This document shows, piece by piece, positions 12,130-24,330 of a stretch of DNA of 64,000 bases. This DNA comes from Pohlia nutans. Its lineage: Eukaryota; Streptophyta; Bryopsida; Bryales; Mniaceae. Under the pieces are notes generated by a model. The model saw only the letters and a list, made by a program, of their open reading frames with translations. It ran no database searches and had not been told where the DNA came from. The stretch lies in contig CM040094.1 in assembly GCA_022496805.1 (NCBI GenBank), forward strand, positions 11,121,501 to 11,185,500, read 5' to 3'. The position numbers and the translations under genes were made by a program. Positions within the stretch are counted from its first letter, which is position 1. Every line of letters starts with the position of its first letter.

Positions 12130-12538
12130 GTGTGACTTAGAAAACATTGTTATGCAAGGCCATACTTTTTACATAGTTTCATATTCTTTACAAAGATGGT
12201 CTATACGGGTTGTGTAACTTGTGTTCTACACCATGCTTTGATTTCGCAAGAATTATTATCAAGACCTTCAAACTGCTATATCCTTCCATAACTTTGTCAT
12301 TAATTGAAGCAAAGAGTGTAGTGTTTTTCTTCTTTTACATACTAAGCCTACTCCAAAAATCAAGACCAATTGTGGTACTTCAGATTTTTTCTCAGCAGTG
12401 CATGTACAATGACTATAGTCTACCTTAGAAAAAGGGCATCAAGGATAGCATGTACCATCTTGGTCCTGATGGCCAAGTTGATAGCAGTTCCTCCAATAGT
12501 CTCTTCATTCACGGTGGCCATTCGGACCAAAGTTCCTC

Positions 12539-12563
12539 TCTCTTCCTCTCTCTCTCTCTCTCT
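12539..12563. repeat. CT microsatellite
   Basis: Pyrimidine run dominated by (TC)n. Confidence 0.85.
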
Positions 12564-12716
12564 ACAGTTTCAATTTGTGCATCTCCTTGTGCATACAATC
12601 TTCATAGTGCATTCCAAATTTTTGCAAAGAACTCCTCATCTCTTTATGTTCTCAACTTTCTATAGTGCACTCCTCAAAATAAGACTATGAATGTGTAATA
12701 TGTGTCGTAGGCTATG

Positions 12717-13009
12717 CTAGATAGAGTACTCACTACTAGAGAAGGTGTCACTTCTCACTCGCAAGAATCTAGTGGAACAATGTCTAAACACTATACATAC
12801 TTGTCCTACATGACGAATCGCACTCCCCAAATCTGAAGCGCCTGGACAGTGAGTGCGAAGTGGAGCCACTTGACTCACCAAATGAGTGAAAAGCAACGCC
12901 TTCTCCTTGTAGTGACTCCATAGACTCATCACATCGTGTAGTGGGTGCATACTACCACCTCGTTGCAGCCACTACATGCCGTAGCAAATCCATGGAGTAC
13001 TCTATCTAG
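12717..13009. mobile_element. Inverted-repeat element CTAGATAGAGTACTC, hit by a CACTA-type MITE
   Basis: The ends CTAGATAGAGTACTC (12717-12731) and GAGTACTCTATCTAG (12995-13009) are perfect inverse copies. The CACTA-type MITE at 12731-12914 sits inside. Confidence 0.55.
12731..12914. mobile_element. CACTA-type MITE with ACT duplication
   Basis: 184 bp. Ends are CACTACTAGAGAAGGTG and CCTTCTCCTTGTAGTG, with ACT on both sides as the 3-bp duplication. Same family as the element at 14598. Confidence 0.85.
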
Positions 13010-13443
13010 TACATATTCTTCAATTGGCTCATAATAAGAATGAGATAGCTGGAAGAGTGCATGCAACAATACACAAGTTCGCAAAATGCCGTCTTTGATC
13101 ACTACAGTGAAATCACCATAAATTGTGGTCCACGGTAATTACGAGAGGCTTTACCAATAATTATTTTTCCAAAATACCGTGGTGAAATTCATCTAAATGA
13201 GATTGAAAATTTGTCCAAATGGATGAATGTACCTATGCCATTCACACACCCACAGTACACGGTGATTTCAATGTAGTTGTTGCTAAGCAGGTGAGACTGG
13301 TTCTTTCAATATTGGATTGTTTATGTTCCAATGCCAGGTACATCTACTCGCAAAAATTGGTAACAAATCTCAAATGACCTCAATCTTTAATAGAGGTTTC
13401 TATCCTTCATGTCTTGCATGGAGGAAGTACTTGAAAGTAACAA

Positions 13444-13822
13444 CACTACACTAAATAGTATATTTAGTGTGAGGCACTGTAATTGCGAACATCACTCTAA
13501 ATATCAAAAAACCTACTTTTGTAAGAACACTAAATGTGAATTCTCACACTATTTATGAAGAATAGTAACGTTTTGACATTGTGATCTTTGAGATATGAAT
13601 ATTTAGTGTGAGTAAGGAATGAAACTTGAGATGAAAGTTTAGATGGAAAAACTGAAATTTTAGAAATGGAATGAATAAAATTGGATGATAACTGACAATG
13701 AATCAAATTGGATGATAACCGCCACAATTAATTACCCACAAATTGACAATTAGTGTTACACAAGTAGTAGGGGTAAGCACATTATTCATCACCTCACACT
13801 AAATGTACTATTTAGTGTAGTA
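13444..13822. mobile_element. CACTA-type element with CACTACACTAAATAG ends
   Basis: The left end CACTACACTAAATAGTA is mirrored by TACTATTTAGTGTAG at the right. Further inverse motifs (ATTTAGTGTGAGG and CCTCACACTAAAT) extend the repeat. About 379 bp, non-coding. Confidence 0.65.
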
Positions 13823-14129
13823 GGAAATGTGTCGTTTTTCACTTACTATAAATGAAAAAGGAATGAAACCATGGCAAGCACATGGGTTGCGTCAATGCTG
13901 GTGAGTGGTTTTGGTCACAAGAAGACAAAAATCTAGTCACAATATTTCGTCACTGTTCATCTATTATACAATACATCTATTATACAATACAGCACGCTTT
14001 GTCGCACTCGACCGTTCCGCGCTGGAATCCGTCGAGGAGACAACTCAAGCTCAATGTGCTCAACAACACGGGTCCTACTAGTTGTTTCCACAAAGTGAGG
14101 AATGAAAAACAACATTTCTGCTACTAGTG
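13815..14129. mobile_element. CACTA-type MITE (GTAGGAAATGTGTCG family)
   Basis: The left end is degenerate and merges with the previous element. The right end reads AACATTTCTGCTACTAGTG. The interior (CACTTACTATAAATGAAAAA, CACATGGGTTGCGTC) is shared with the copies at 14686, 15786 and, inverted, 20942. Confidence 0.6.
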
Positions 14130-14597
14130 CAAGGAGAGTGTAGGAGATTCCAAGGTATACTTCTACCGAAAAGACCAGGGCTGCATGAAGTCCTATAATG
14201 ATCAAGATAGGCATATGCTTTATGAACATCTCTTAGCTAGTCAAAGCATTCCAAAGTGAGGATAAACATAGGTATCACTACATACTAAATCATATCTTAT
14301 ATTCAGAAACATGAGGATTTTGTCAAGCACCCAGGTTCTCAGAGGCAGAATGAAATTAAATTTTTAAATATCAAGTAGAGCGGAGATTTTTATAATTAAT
14401 CAAACAATCTGAAAACAAGCAATTAAGAGAAGGATAGATCTTCATGAGAAGAATACTTTTCAAATAGCTCAGTACTGAAATTGAGATACACACTAGTACA
14501 TACCTGCCATTTACGCAAATAGTCCCCTGTGGTAGCCAACAGTCCATCTTTTGACATTCTTTGTCAGGGATGAACATGATCTTTGTTTTGGGTAGGG

Positions 14598-14967
14598 CAC
14601 TACTAGCAAAGGCGTTGCTTCTCACTCAAAATAGTGTTAGAGTTCATTGTACAAACTTGTCCTACGTAACGAATTGCGCTCACCACACTAGTAGGAAATG
14701 TGTCGCTTTTCACTTACTATAAATGAAAAAGAAATGAAATTGCGCCAGGCACATGGGTTGTGTCAATGTTGATGAGTAATTTTGGTCACAAAAAGACAGA
14801 AATATAGGTATAATATTCCGGTATTGTTCATTGTTCCCACAAAGTGGGGAATGAAAAACGACAGATTTGCTACTAGTGCCAAGTCTTGAGCACTTGGTCA
14901 GTGAGTGCAAAGTGGCGCTATTTGACTCACCTACCGAGTGAAAAAGAAACGCCTTCTCCTTGTAGTG
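14598..14967. mobile_element. CACTA-type MITE containing a second CACTA-type MITE
   Basis: The outer element starts CACTACTAGCAAAGGCG and ends GCCTTCTCCTTGTAGTG, the same family as 12731. It is split by the element at 14686-14878. Flanks GGG and GGA are a near-match for a duplication. Confidence 0.75.
14686..14878. mobile_element. Nested CACTA-type MITE with CCA duplication
   Basis: 193 bp. Starts CACTAGTAGGAAATGTG and ends CAGATTTGCTACTAGTG, with CCA on both sides. The insertion is inside the MITE at 14598, so it is the younger event. Confidence 0.85.
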
Positions 14968-15512
14968 GGAGTGGTCAAAAGAACGTTTTCAAGAGTCAGA
15001 TTTAAAATCACAAGTCCCATCATCCAGATGCACAATCTCCACTTTGTTGCGATGGTCTTCAATCAAAGAGCCACCTATTTAATCATAAAAGTAGATGTAA
15101 TGTGATAGATGCCCGTTGAGTATGATCTACAAGAAAGTTTTACCGAACTAGAGTGGGAAAGAAATATCCCTCTGTTAAAGGTCAAGACTAGACAATGTTC
15201 TACTTCTATGCCGGTTGGTTCATGTAGAGAAATTGAGGTTCTCCTCTAGGGTAAAAAAATTGACTAGGAGCAAGTCCTTACAGCACATAGCAATTACGGA
15301 AGATGTTTTGTTGAATGTTTGACGTAAACAAGCACAAAATCAAGTGTATGTGTCCGAAATCCAGATGGTGGATTACTTGCAAGGCATTGTTGAAGTTCAG
15401 TGAACTTGTTGCACATCATAAGCTTATTCATCAGTATAGAATGGTGTGACATTTTATTTAAGATTGAACAGTAAAATTTGTGCCTATTATGATGGAGTTC
15501 AGAATGACCTTG
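14968..15512. other. Gene-free stretch
   Basis: No coding pattern and no repeat with clear ends seen. Confidence 0.4.
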
Positions 15513-15632
15513 CAATAGTAGAAAAGGTGGCATTGCCGAGGGAGATGCCTAGGCAAGTAATGCCCAATTCCACACATGCACAGTGATTTTGCTTGGGCAT
15601 GTCCCTAAGGAGCGCCACCTTTTCTACTAGTG
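15513..15632. mobile_element. Small CACTA-type MITE with TTG duplication
   Basis: 120 bp. Ends CAATAGTAGAAAAGGTGGC and GCCACCTTTTCTACTAGTG are inverse; TTG flanks both sides. Confidence 0.8.
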
Positions 15633-15785
15633 TTGTGGTTGTCATTTAAATGTAAATTGCAACACCTGTGCATCTATACCAGGCAAAATGGTTGTTTGAT
15701 ACACTAGAATTAAGCAGAATAAATGAGCTGGTTGTGGAACCTCTACTCCAGGGGCAGAGGATGAGTAATAGGAAAGGTCAACTTT

Positions 15786-15966
15786 CAGTAGTAGGAAATG
15801 TGTTGTTTTTCACTTACTATAAATGAAAATGGAATGAGATTGCGCCAGGCACATGGGTTGTGTCAATGTTGAGTGATTTCGGTCACAAGAAGACATAAAT
15901 ATAAACATAATATTCATCTTGTTCCCACAAAATGGGAAATGAAAAACAACAGGTCTTCTACTAGTG
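15786..15966. mobile_element. CACTA-type MITE with TTT duplication
   Basis: 181 bp. Starts CAGTAGTAGGAAATGTG and ends AGGTCTTCTACTAGTG, with TTT on both sides. Same family as 14686. Confidence 0.82.
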
Positions 15967-16267
15967 TTTCTTCAACCAAGTTTGGTAGAGATCATCGTCC
16001 CGCCAAACATCTCAATATACCGAACCCTACCGACAAGCAAGTGACAAGTTGAATTATTTTGAGTTTCATCATATGCAATCAGGGATTTTCTAAACCTGAA
16101 TCCAAATGTTTCAACCACTTGTGTATTTGACCACTTCCATTGACCTCTCTTGCACGTTGTAGCAGAGTGTGTAGCTTGAAATTTCTCAATGAATTTTATG
16201 AAAATTTGGCAATGTTATCTTGTAATTGTATACACTTTCGACAACTTCTCCTTTGAATTTCTGAAAA

Positions 16268-16474
16268 ATGTCAATATTGACCCTTTTATTCCTCCTCCTT
16301 GCTTCACATATTGCTTGTCTCCAGGCCTCAAGGTGGTCACTCCAGTCTGGTCGACAAGCTAGCCAACGTACTCAAACTGTGACAGTCAAATCATCATTGT
16401 TGAGAAGACGATTATTACTTAAGAAGAGATATATAAATACTGAAGAAATATTTAATCTTGAACATGTAATGTAA
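16268..16474 (+). CDS. Possible small secreted peptide, 68 residues (uncertain)
   Basis: Not recognised. The ORF opens with a hydrophobic stretch typical of a signal peptide (MSILTLLFLLLASHIACLQA), followed by a basic, Ser/Arg-rich remainder and a run of Arg/Leu/Lys. No homologous family is apparent and there are no regulatory signals nearby that I trust. Short ORFs with hydrophobic starts arise by chance in AT-rich DNA, so this is a weak call. Confidence 0.22.
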   Translation: MSILTLLFLLLASHIACLQASRWSLQSGRQASQRTQTVTVKSSLLRRRLLLKKRYINTEEIFNLEHVM

Positions 16475-16566
16475 TAATGTTATTTATAGAATACAACAAA
16501 AAGAGTAATACTTGATTTACTACTTCATAACATTTAGTAGACTCTCTGACTGTTGCTTCCTTTCAA

Positions 16567-16613
16567 CAAATGATGTGGAATATCCCACATCATTTCACCT
16601 CAATGAAATGATG
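16567..16613. repeat. Short inverted repeat AATGATGTGG
   Basis: AAATGATGTGGAATATCCC, CACATCATTTC and GAAATGATGTGGG form two alternative hairpins within 50 bp. Confidence 0.5.
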
Positions 16614-16851
16614 TGGGGGCACGTGGCATCAAAGCACTTATTCAATCACAATTCAAGAGTGTTTTGTAATTGTTTATTTAATTCAATAGTTCATTCAATT
16701 AGAAATCACTAGTCACTAAAAGGCAGTCTTTTCAAAGGCTATTGAATGTTATGTTGACATTAGAATTTTTTGAAGAATGTTTTGTCATGTTGAGATCTCC
16801 CAAACTAAGAATAGAATAGACACTAATGCAATTACAAATATTTTAATTATT

Positions 16852-17091
16852 TTAACCCCTAAAGGACCAAGGATTCATGATTTTAAAATGAAAAATTTAA
16901 ATGATCATATTGTGAAAAATATAATTTAGCTTGGACCAAATTTTATATCTCCAAAATTATTGAAGAACATCGCATGTTTTGGTCAAAAAACAAACAAATC
17001 TGATCAAAAAGATGTCTACATAAAATCTACTCAAAACTCCCAAAAAAAAACATGAGGTCCCCTAGGGACTTTATGGTCCTTTAGGAGTTAA
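16852..17091. mobile_element. TTAA-bounded MITE, family A
   Basis: 240 bp, from TTAACCCCTAAAGGACC to GGTCCTTTAGGAGTTAA, flanked by TTAA. Confidence 0.85.
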
Positions 17092-17554
17092 CTTTGTTGG
17101 TTACTTTTTAGACTAGTCACTAGTGGAGGTAAAATCCATATGATCTAACCTGTTTTTGCCACGACAACACTACAAGAGCAGCTTTTTTCATTGGTCACTT
17201 CTCACTTGGTGAGTGTAACTAATCACATAAGACAAATAACCTCTCTGATTCTGGTATAATAGTGCAAGTAGGAAGTAGGTGTGCAAAGTGCTGAACCAGC
17301 CTCAAAATTATAAGAATGTGAAAACAAGACTTAAAAATCCACTAAAAATCACATATCACTTGATTTCAGGCAATCGTGTAAATTCATGGTTTCAATCTAT
17401 CATCGATCTATTTGCTCCAACCTGTTAGTGGCAAATCCAAGTTCAATCTCTTTAAAAACTGTAGCACATGTTTCGTCCATCTCCCTACTCGCAAATCACA
17501 TTTTGTGTTTTGCAAGGACCGATATGGTACTTGTAGACTCCTAACCCTTAACTC

Positions 17555-17792
17555 TTAACCCCTAAAGGACCAAGGATTCATGGTTTTATAATGACAAATT
17601 CAATTGTTCATGTTGTGTAAAATATAATTCTAATGAGGTTAAATTTTCTATCACTGGAATTAGTGAAGAATAGTGCTTATGTTGGTAAAAAACACAAACA
17701 AATTTGAACAAAAAGAAGTCCACATAAAACTTACTCAAAACTGCTAGAAAAGCATGTGGTCAATTTGGGCTTCTTGGTCCTTTAGGGGTTAA
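17555..17792. mobile_element. TTAA-bounded MITE, family A
   Basis: 238 bp, from TTAACCCCTAAAGGACC to GGTCCTTTAGGGGTTAA: perfect 17-bp terminal inverted repeats including TTAA. Confidence 0.88.
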
Positions 17793-19754
17793 AGGACGGG
17801 GACTATTTTGCATAAAAACACACTGCAGTGTTGAGTGTTTGAATGGTACGGTCCACTAAAAAAATTGTCCTTGTACACTCTTTTGAGGATTCTGAGAATT
17901 CGTAAAATCTATTTTAAAGAGAGAAAAATATTTTTGTGAAATTTAAAGTGGTAGGATGGACCGTACTGATAAAAGAGAAAAACAATTGATAGAAAATTAA
18001 AAATTTGGCACTATAGGATGAAACAAAGGGTAAACTAGTGCATTGTCACAATGCATAATATTCACTCTAAATTTAAAAAGAGAAGGAAAACAAAGGGCTC
18101 TAGATGGAATTTTGAGTTATGAATTTTTCTAGTGTTTACATATGTGAAGAAAGATATCTTTCAAATTTTTCAAATTTTTTGAATTGATTAAAGTTTCAAA
18201 TAATAAAATGTGTTATTTTTGGGAGGGATTAATTGTTTCTCTGTTTTGAAAACTTTTTTGATGGATTTTTTTTTTGAATGTACTTGACAATGAAATTTTT
18301 CAGGTTGGCTTATTTTTATATTTTTTAATATAGAATCAAACATGAACTGTAGTTACATTCAAAGTTTGATCATCAAATGGTAAAATTGTTGTCAAAATGG
18401 GAGTTTTGATACTCAAAATCTTAAATATAAAATCATTTTAAAATTTTAAAATTTTATTTTTTGGATAATATGTACATAAGTCTAGAAGTTGGTTCACTCA
18501 TTTTTCATTAAATCATTGCTACGTAACTTTCAAACTGGTTTGAAAGTTAGTTTTTTAAACAAAATGCTCAAAGTGCACAAATGTGCATCAAAATGTAGTT
18601 AGTGCACCAAGAGGAGTTGATGGACCGTAACATACAAACGCCATGCTGTCATTTCTAATCTCTAGGGCACAATTTCAACAAAAAAAATCACAGCACAATT
18701 GTAAAAACTTGTTCTTTAAAACCAAAAGAATGTGCACAAAAAGTTTCACATTATTTGACCATAAAAATTAAAAAACATATTTGTTTGAAGTCAGAATGTT
18801 TGAGAAAAATAAAACCTATCAAAAAAATTCAGCTACGTATTTTCCTTCCTATTTTAAAAATGTTCCACTATAAAAACTTGTCGCTCTTCACTTTCACAAT
18901 TAACACAATGCTAGTTACTTGTATACCAAATTTGAGAAGTAAAAGAATGATTTAACATAGTGAAAACAATATTGCAAGTGGAGGAGGTCCAAACCATTAC
19001 CAAATACATTTAATTTTATTGTGAACTTGGATTTGTTTAATATGTCAATTCAAACCATAAAGACAAAGATTCTTGTCTCTTTTTGAAGAAGAAAAAAATT
19101 ACAAAAAAATTACAAAATTTCTAATTGTTATTTTAAAAGAAGTTGTTTTTTCTCACCTTGCCCAACCGTTCTAGAAATTTTTGACTCCTCTTGGAATGAA
19201 ATTTTTGAATTATAGAGAAGTTTTTTTAACCATCCCAAATAATATCATGTCACTTGCTTCTGTATCAAATTTTAGACCTTTTAGAGTAGTGTCGTTTTTT
19301 TCTTGAGCTACCTCGCCTCGCGAAAAAATGGTTTTGGACAACATAACTTTTTCTACTGAAGTCTGATGGGGAAAAAAATATAATCCCCACAAAGCTCTTG
19401 AAACTCCTCAAATTCACTAAAAATCTCAAAATAGTAGACCCAAAATTGACATCATAGGAACCTACCCGGTTTTGTAAATGTTATAGTTAGGATTCTTTGC
19501 CCTTTAGGGATTAAAGGAAAAATATAAGATTAAAAGATTTGGAGTGTTTTTTAGTTTTCACCTATAAACAAGGAAGTTATTTTCTAGTTTTCACCTCTAA
19601 ACATTCTAAAAGGGAAACACATACTATCTTTGAAATGTATAATGATCGATAAAGAAAACCCATAAATCCTTCTCCATTATTAGATATTTGTGGTCAAAGT
19701 GCTTTGAAAATGAAAAAAAGCCAACCCTCGGGTTGCGGGTATATGGTTTATGGT
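17793..19754. other. Gene-free AT-rich stretch
   Basis: Very AT-rich with many homopolymer runs. Short inverse motifs GTACGGTCC (about 17846) and GGACCGTAC (about 17955) may bound a small element. CCCTTTAGGGATTAA at about 19500 looks like a lone TTAA-element right end. No gene seen. Confidence 0.4.
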
Positions 19755-20164
19755 TTAACCCTTAAACGTCAAGAGGGCCTGGATGGCAGCCCGGAAGGAA
19801 TCTAAATTTTTTTGCCAATTTTTTTCTTTTTGCAAAAACGGCTCTGCAATGCACTGCTGGCTAGCACTGTAGCATTGTAGCACTGCGGCACTGCTGAACT
19901 TCAACTGCCCCAACCTCAAAACTTATTCAATTTGATAACTTTGATTGCTTACCAACGATTCCACAATCTCTCAAATGAGGCGAAAATTTGGAATTTAGAT
20001 CGCTTTTTCAATAGCTTTCCAACGCACCAAGTCTCGCTTGATTTGGTTGAGAAAATCAACTTTTTCTTCATTATTCTCTTTTAAACTTCAAGCGGAGACA
20101 CACTTTGCAATCTTGGCTTCGTGTTTCAAAACCTAACCCCCCACTCTCTGACCTTTAGGGTTAA
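19755..20164. mobile_element. TTAA-bounded element, family C
   Basis: 410 bp, from TTAACCCTTAAACGTCA to CTGACCTTTAGGGTTAA. The interior includes a GC-rich tract (GGCTAGCACTGTAGCATTG) and matches no other element here. Confidence 0.7.
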
Positions 20165-20941
20165 ACAAAATGATGGTCATTTTGAGCATTTTCTTGTATG
20201 ATTATGAGCATGAAAATATGGAAATTCTATTGTGGTGATTAACTCATTCCATTACTACCATTTCAAGCTTTTGATTGTAATCACTAAATCAACCCATTGT
20301 GATCCAATTTTGTTTTTATTTTATTTTTTCAAAAATGTCAATTATACAAGTGCACTAAAATCATCACATATTGTGACCTACAATATTTATGAGAGGTTTT
20401 ACCTAGTTTTATTTGTCGAAATTATTGTGACTTGAAATTCTTTGAGGTATCACTATTTATGTATTTCATATTCTTCAAACTCACTATATTTTTGAATAGG
20501 CTATAAATATTGTGGCAAAAGAAACTTATAAAATCATATCTTAATATTTTAAGTGAAACAAAACCTATGTCAATGTCTTCTATCAATATTGCAAAACTGT
20601 ACCAGTTGATTAAATTCTCAATCAATTCTTTGTGATCAAATTACAACAACTTGATTCTTTGTTAGTAGGGCAAATTGGATCTTCGTTACCACAATAATTT
20701 ACACCATATTGTAGGCCACCATGATTTTTCACCCACACTAAATGGTGATTTTTTGTGTACTAAAAAGATAAATTTTGAGCCCCCAGGAATAGTGTGAAAG
20801 TGTGGTGCCCAAGGTCTCATGTCCCATTCATACCAAGCCCGTGCCGCACTTGTGTTCCCGAAATGGAGGAAGGTAAAACTAAGAAACAAAAAATATTCAA
20901 AGCCTTGTCTTTTTTTGCTACAACTATTGTTCAAGCACTGT

Positions 20942-21135
20942 CACTAGTGGCAAACCTGTTGTTTTTCATTCCCAACTTTGTGGAAACAGTGAATAGTGGC
21001 TAAATATTATGTTTATATTTTTGTCTTCTTGTGACCAAAACTACTCACTAGCATTGACACAACCCATGTGTTTGGCGCGATTTCATTCCTTTTTTTAACT
21101 ATAGTAAGTGAAAAACGACACATTTCCTACTAGTG
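20942..21135. mobile_element. CACTA-type MITE with TGT duplication
   Basis: 194 bp. Starts CACTAGTGGCAAACCTG and ends ACACATTTCCTACTAGTG, with TGT on both sides. Inverse orientation of the family at 14686. Confidence 0.83.
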
Positions 21136-21200
21136 TGTGCAATTGCAATACAGTGTCACAAGTAGAGCCATGCTTCTTTTTTGCGTTGCATTCCTTTCTA

Positions 21201-21545
21201 TCATGCATTAGAGTAATTTTTAATTGCATATTTCATATTTCTTGGTTGACAATAGATTCCCTCAAAGTTACATGATACATGCATGCATGCGGCAACATTG
21301 GTGTATGTGAATGAACCATCACTATTGACACCAAGCCAGATAGTGTCAATAGTGGTATTGGGCACTACATTCTTCCAGTATTCCTTGGTACCCAAAGACC
21401 ACATTTCTATCCGGTTCCTCTGTGGTGGCGGACACTGGACACGATGACTGATTCTGGGGGAGTTTTGATACGCGCATGCATTAGCAATTCCAAGAGAAAC
21501 ACAGACAGGAATTAATAAAAAGCATCTGGCTAAGAAGGTTCTCAT
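21201..21545 (-). CDS. Possible secreted cysteine-containing protein, 114 residues
   Basis: Not recognised. The single-exon ORF starts with a convincing signal peptide: MRTF, then a hydrophobic core LLIPVCVSLGIANA with likely cleavage after ANA. The mature part of about 90 residues has five cysteines, an NTT glycosylation sequon, and a closing motif with three Cys (ACMHVSCN and YCQ). The flanking DNA is repetitive: 21600-21770 is repeated at 24655-24760. The reading frame could be a decayed or repeat-captured gene. Length and composition argue against pure chance but do not prove expression. Confidence 0.4.
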   Translation of the reverse strand: MRTFLARCFLLIPVCVSLGIANACAYQNSPRISHRVQCPPPQRNRIEMWSLGTKEYWKNVVPNTTIDTIWLGVNSDGSFTYTNVAACMHVSCNFEGIYCQPRNMKYAIKNYSNA

Positions 21546-22905
21546 GACTGGACATGATAATCCTCCAGAAGGATCTTGGAATCAGACTTTTCACTTCTTG
21601 GAAAACTGTATGTCAGGGTCAGATTCAGACAGCTTGGTGTCAAAATTGAATGTCCACATCAGATTTTGAGAGGTTGGTGTCATCCTTAATCAATCACAAG
21701 ATGACATGTGGCACTTCTGAACGAAAACTAATTGATGTGGAAACCGCCCATGACAAAGGATACATCACTACAAGAAAACTTGTCGCTTCTCACTCCTATT
21801 TTGAACCATTTTAGAGTTGGTGAATGCTTTTGTCACATACGACAAGAATTTTCTATAAGTATGTGAATTTTCTATACATATGTGAATTCACTTGTAAGTC
21901 CACTACAGATCTACTGCACTCCTAGATGCAGGCATGTTATGAAAGCTGAATTCATTGGTAGGATCATGTGATTCTTTGCGAGGTTGAATTTTGAGTAAGT
22001 TAATGATGTGTTCAGTGCTGCCAAAGAGAGCAGTAAGCACTAGCAGGGATTCATTTTTGGGTTTTTGGAGAAATGCGCCATAAAATAAAATGATGTAGTC
22101 AAATATTGTAATATTCATTTTTGAATCGAACTATTTTTCCATCCACATGTTTCAAATGATTTTTTTTATTTAAAATGGGCAATTTCATCCAAATTATTTT
22201 GATTCTTTAAGATCCCGATTCAACATTGTTTTCAAAGATTTGTTATAAAATGGTTGATGAAAAACAAAAATGGAGTTGATGTACAAAGCAAAGTTGTAAA
22301 TGTCAATGTGAAGATAACATCTCTACGGTCGGATGCATCATATTTATTATTTATATTTTTAATCTAATTTTGCAAGGTTTTCTCTTGAAATTCAGTTTAA
22401 AATCCAAAATTAACACAAAAAATTTAAAAAATATTGTAATGAAAATGGAATAACATGCACTACTAGATGGTATGGTTTCCATTATTTGATTCTACTTATT
22501 ATGGAAAATCATGTTTAAGGTCTCACTTTTTGAACTAAGATTGAAACTTGACATAAACCACTTTTGTAATTTTTGAAAAATTCACATTATCTTATTTTGA
22601 AGATCCATACAGTACAAATGGTAGTCAACTAGCACAAGAATCAAGAAAATTTTGGATGGATGAAAAACATCACCGTATGTAGTGAAGGGACGCGTCATAA
22701 TTCATCCAGAGTCCAGAATATTGTGCACGCGCCAACATATTCATCTAGCGTCCAGAATATGTTGGCGCGTCAAAGGGTTAAAAAGTTGGAACAATCTAGG
22801 GTCTTCATCCATTTTTTCTTCAAATTTTCCTTAAAGCTTAGTGCACGCCAATTTTTTTGTGCTTTTTGGCTTTTAAAAGCCTAAAAAAAATCATTGGTAA
22901 CTAGG
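21546..22905. other. Gene-free stretch with dispersed repeats
   Basis: 21600-21770 (AGATGACATGTGGCACTT) recurs at 24655-24760. 22438-22790 (TTCCATTATTTGATTCTAC) recurs at 42842-43120. A CACTA-like start (CACTACAAGAAAACTTG) lies at 21768 with no partner found. An inverted pair ATATGTTGGCGCG / CGCGCCAACATAT lies at about 22725-22770. Confidence 0.5.
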
Positions 22906-23047
22906 TAAGGTACACCAACCTATTGCCACTATGCGTACAATTGTGCCCTCATGTTTTGGTGGTGTACTTTTCAAATCAAAAATGTTTACCGTTAGTACAT
23001 GAGGGCAGAATTAGAAACATGATGGTAAGTAAACATGTTGGTGTACC
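22906..23047. mobile_element. MITE with AAGGTACACCAAC ends
   Basis: Ends are AAGGTACACCAACCTATTGC and TGTTGGTGTACC (inverse). A second copy lies at 25771. Both contain GCCCTCATGT and its inverse, giving a hairpin of nested inverted repeats. Confidence 0.65.
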
Positions 23048-23628
23048 GATCATTACTAGTGCTCAGCATATTCACTATTATTCAATTTATATTATTGGAT
23101 CCTATTGACTAGTGAAAGAGGGGTCAAATACACTTTTTATCGTTTGTGCACATTATTTGGACATTGTCTGAATAACCTATGAATTCTCAAAATACTATTT
23201 ATAGGTGTATTCAAGCTTAACTCTAGGCTCTTATAGACTCTCATATTTTGACTATGTATGTCTTGTGTAATCCATATCTAGGTTTTCATTTCATTTTTGA
23301 GTTCAAATGTAGGTGTCACATTTGAGAGATGATCCAATATGTTAAAATTCCAAACTAGCAAGAATATTTTCCTTTCGTATTACCTGAAATGGAGGGATGG
23401 ACAAATATAAAGAACTTTAATTTGCTAAAAACTGAAATTCAAAGCCCACCTTTACATGGCTCTCATTTGTAATATACAGAAGAACATGCCCACCCTACCA
23501 CTGAATTCTTCCATTCATAAATCTGAAAAGCGGATGACAAGTGTTGCATATTCAGGGAAGGTGAGAGAGGTATTGAATATGAGCCACAATATTGTGATAG
23601 TACCTCAATATGTCCCTATATAACTAAT

Positions 23629-23861
23629 TTAACCCCTAAACATCCCATGGGGATAGTAGATACGTGGCCGTATAAATGGCATTTGCTATCAACAAGAAGC
23701 TCTAAATTGGGATCTCAATAACTCACTAAAACCGCATTGATGTAAATTTTAGCTTTTGTGTTGAACTCAAACCAATAAAAGGTCTAGATCCATTCCAAGT
23801 ATTAGAAAAATACACTGTGTTTTATTGGCCACAAAGGCACTTTTAGACGTTTAAAGGTTAA
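23629..23861. mobile_element. TTAA-bounded MITE, family B
   Basis: 233 bp, from TTAACCCCTAAACATCC to AGACGTTTAAAGGTTAA. Same interior as 10180 but inverted (GGGGATAGTAGATACG). Confidence 0.75.
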
Positions 23862-24169
23862 GGAAGATGCTTTATTTTAGACTGATGAACAATAATGATT
23901 ACTTATGTATAGTGATTGTGGTTGATTCATTGACTATATAGAGGGACACATAACGGTTCAAAGGTGTGGAAACAATAGCTTATAACACCAAATTTTGAAT
24001 GTGATGATAGTGGTCAACGGGTGAAATGAGGGAGAAGGATGCAGATGCTCTAAGGGTAAGTTTACATGCAAGCCCGGTGGGCAACAAAACCTCTAAAAAT
24101 AGCTAAAGGACAAGAGTGACTTACACCGAGTTCAAAAACCAATGAATCACTTCCATTGATTCCAGTACA

Positions 24170-24330
24170 TAACATTCAATAACCTTCATATCCACTGCCT
24201 TTTTTTCATGCACTCTACTCATCACCTTGAGCCTCCACCTGTTCACTTAGCTATTGATGAAGTACAGTAGATGGTGTGGAATATTCCACACCATCTATTG
24301 TAGAGCTAAGGCAGAGACAGTACATGCTAG
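24170..24330 (+). repeat. Dispersed repeat with a perfect palindrome, copy 1
   Basis: Inverse of the copy at 60760-60930 (CATCACCTTGAGCCTCCACC, then GATGAAGTACAGTAGATGG). The centre is a near-perfect palindrome, TAGATGGTGTGGAATATTCC then ACACCATCTA (24268-24300). Confidence 0.7.

Noticed and set aside
17166..17200. CACTA-like start CACTACAAGAGCAG
   Set aside because: No inverse partner or duplication found within 1 kb.
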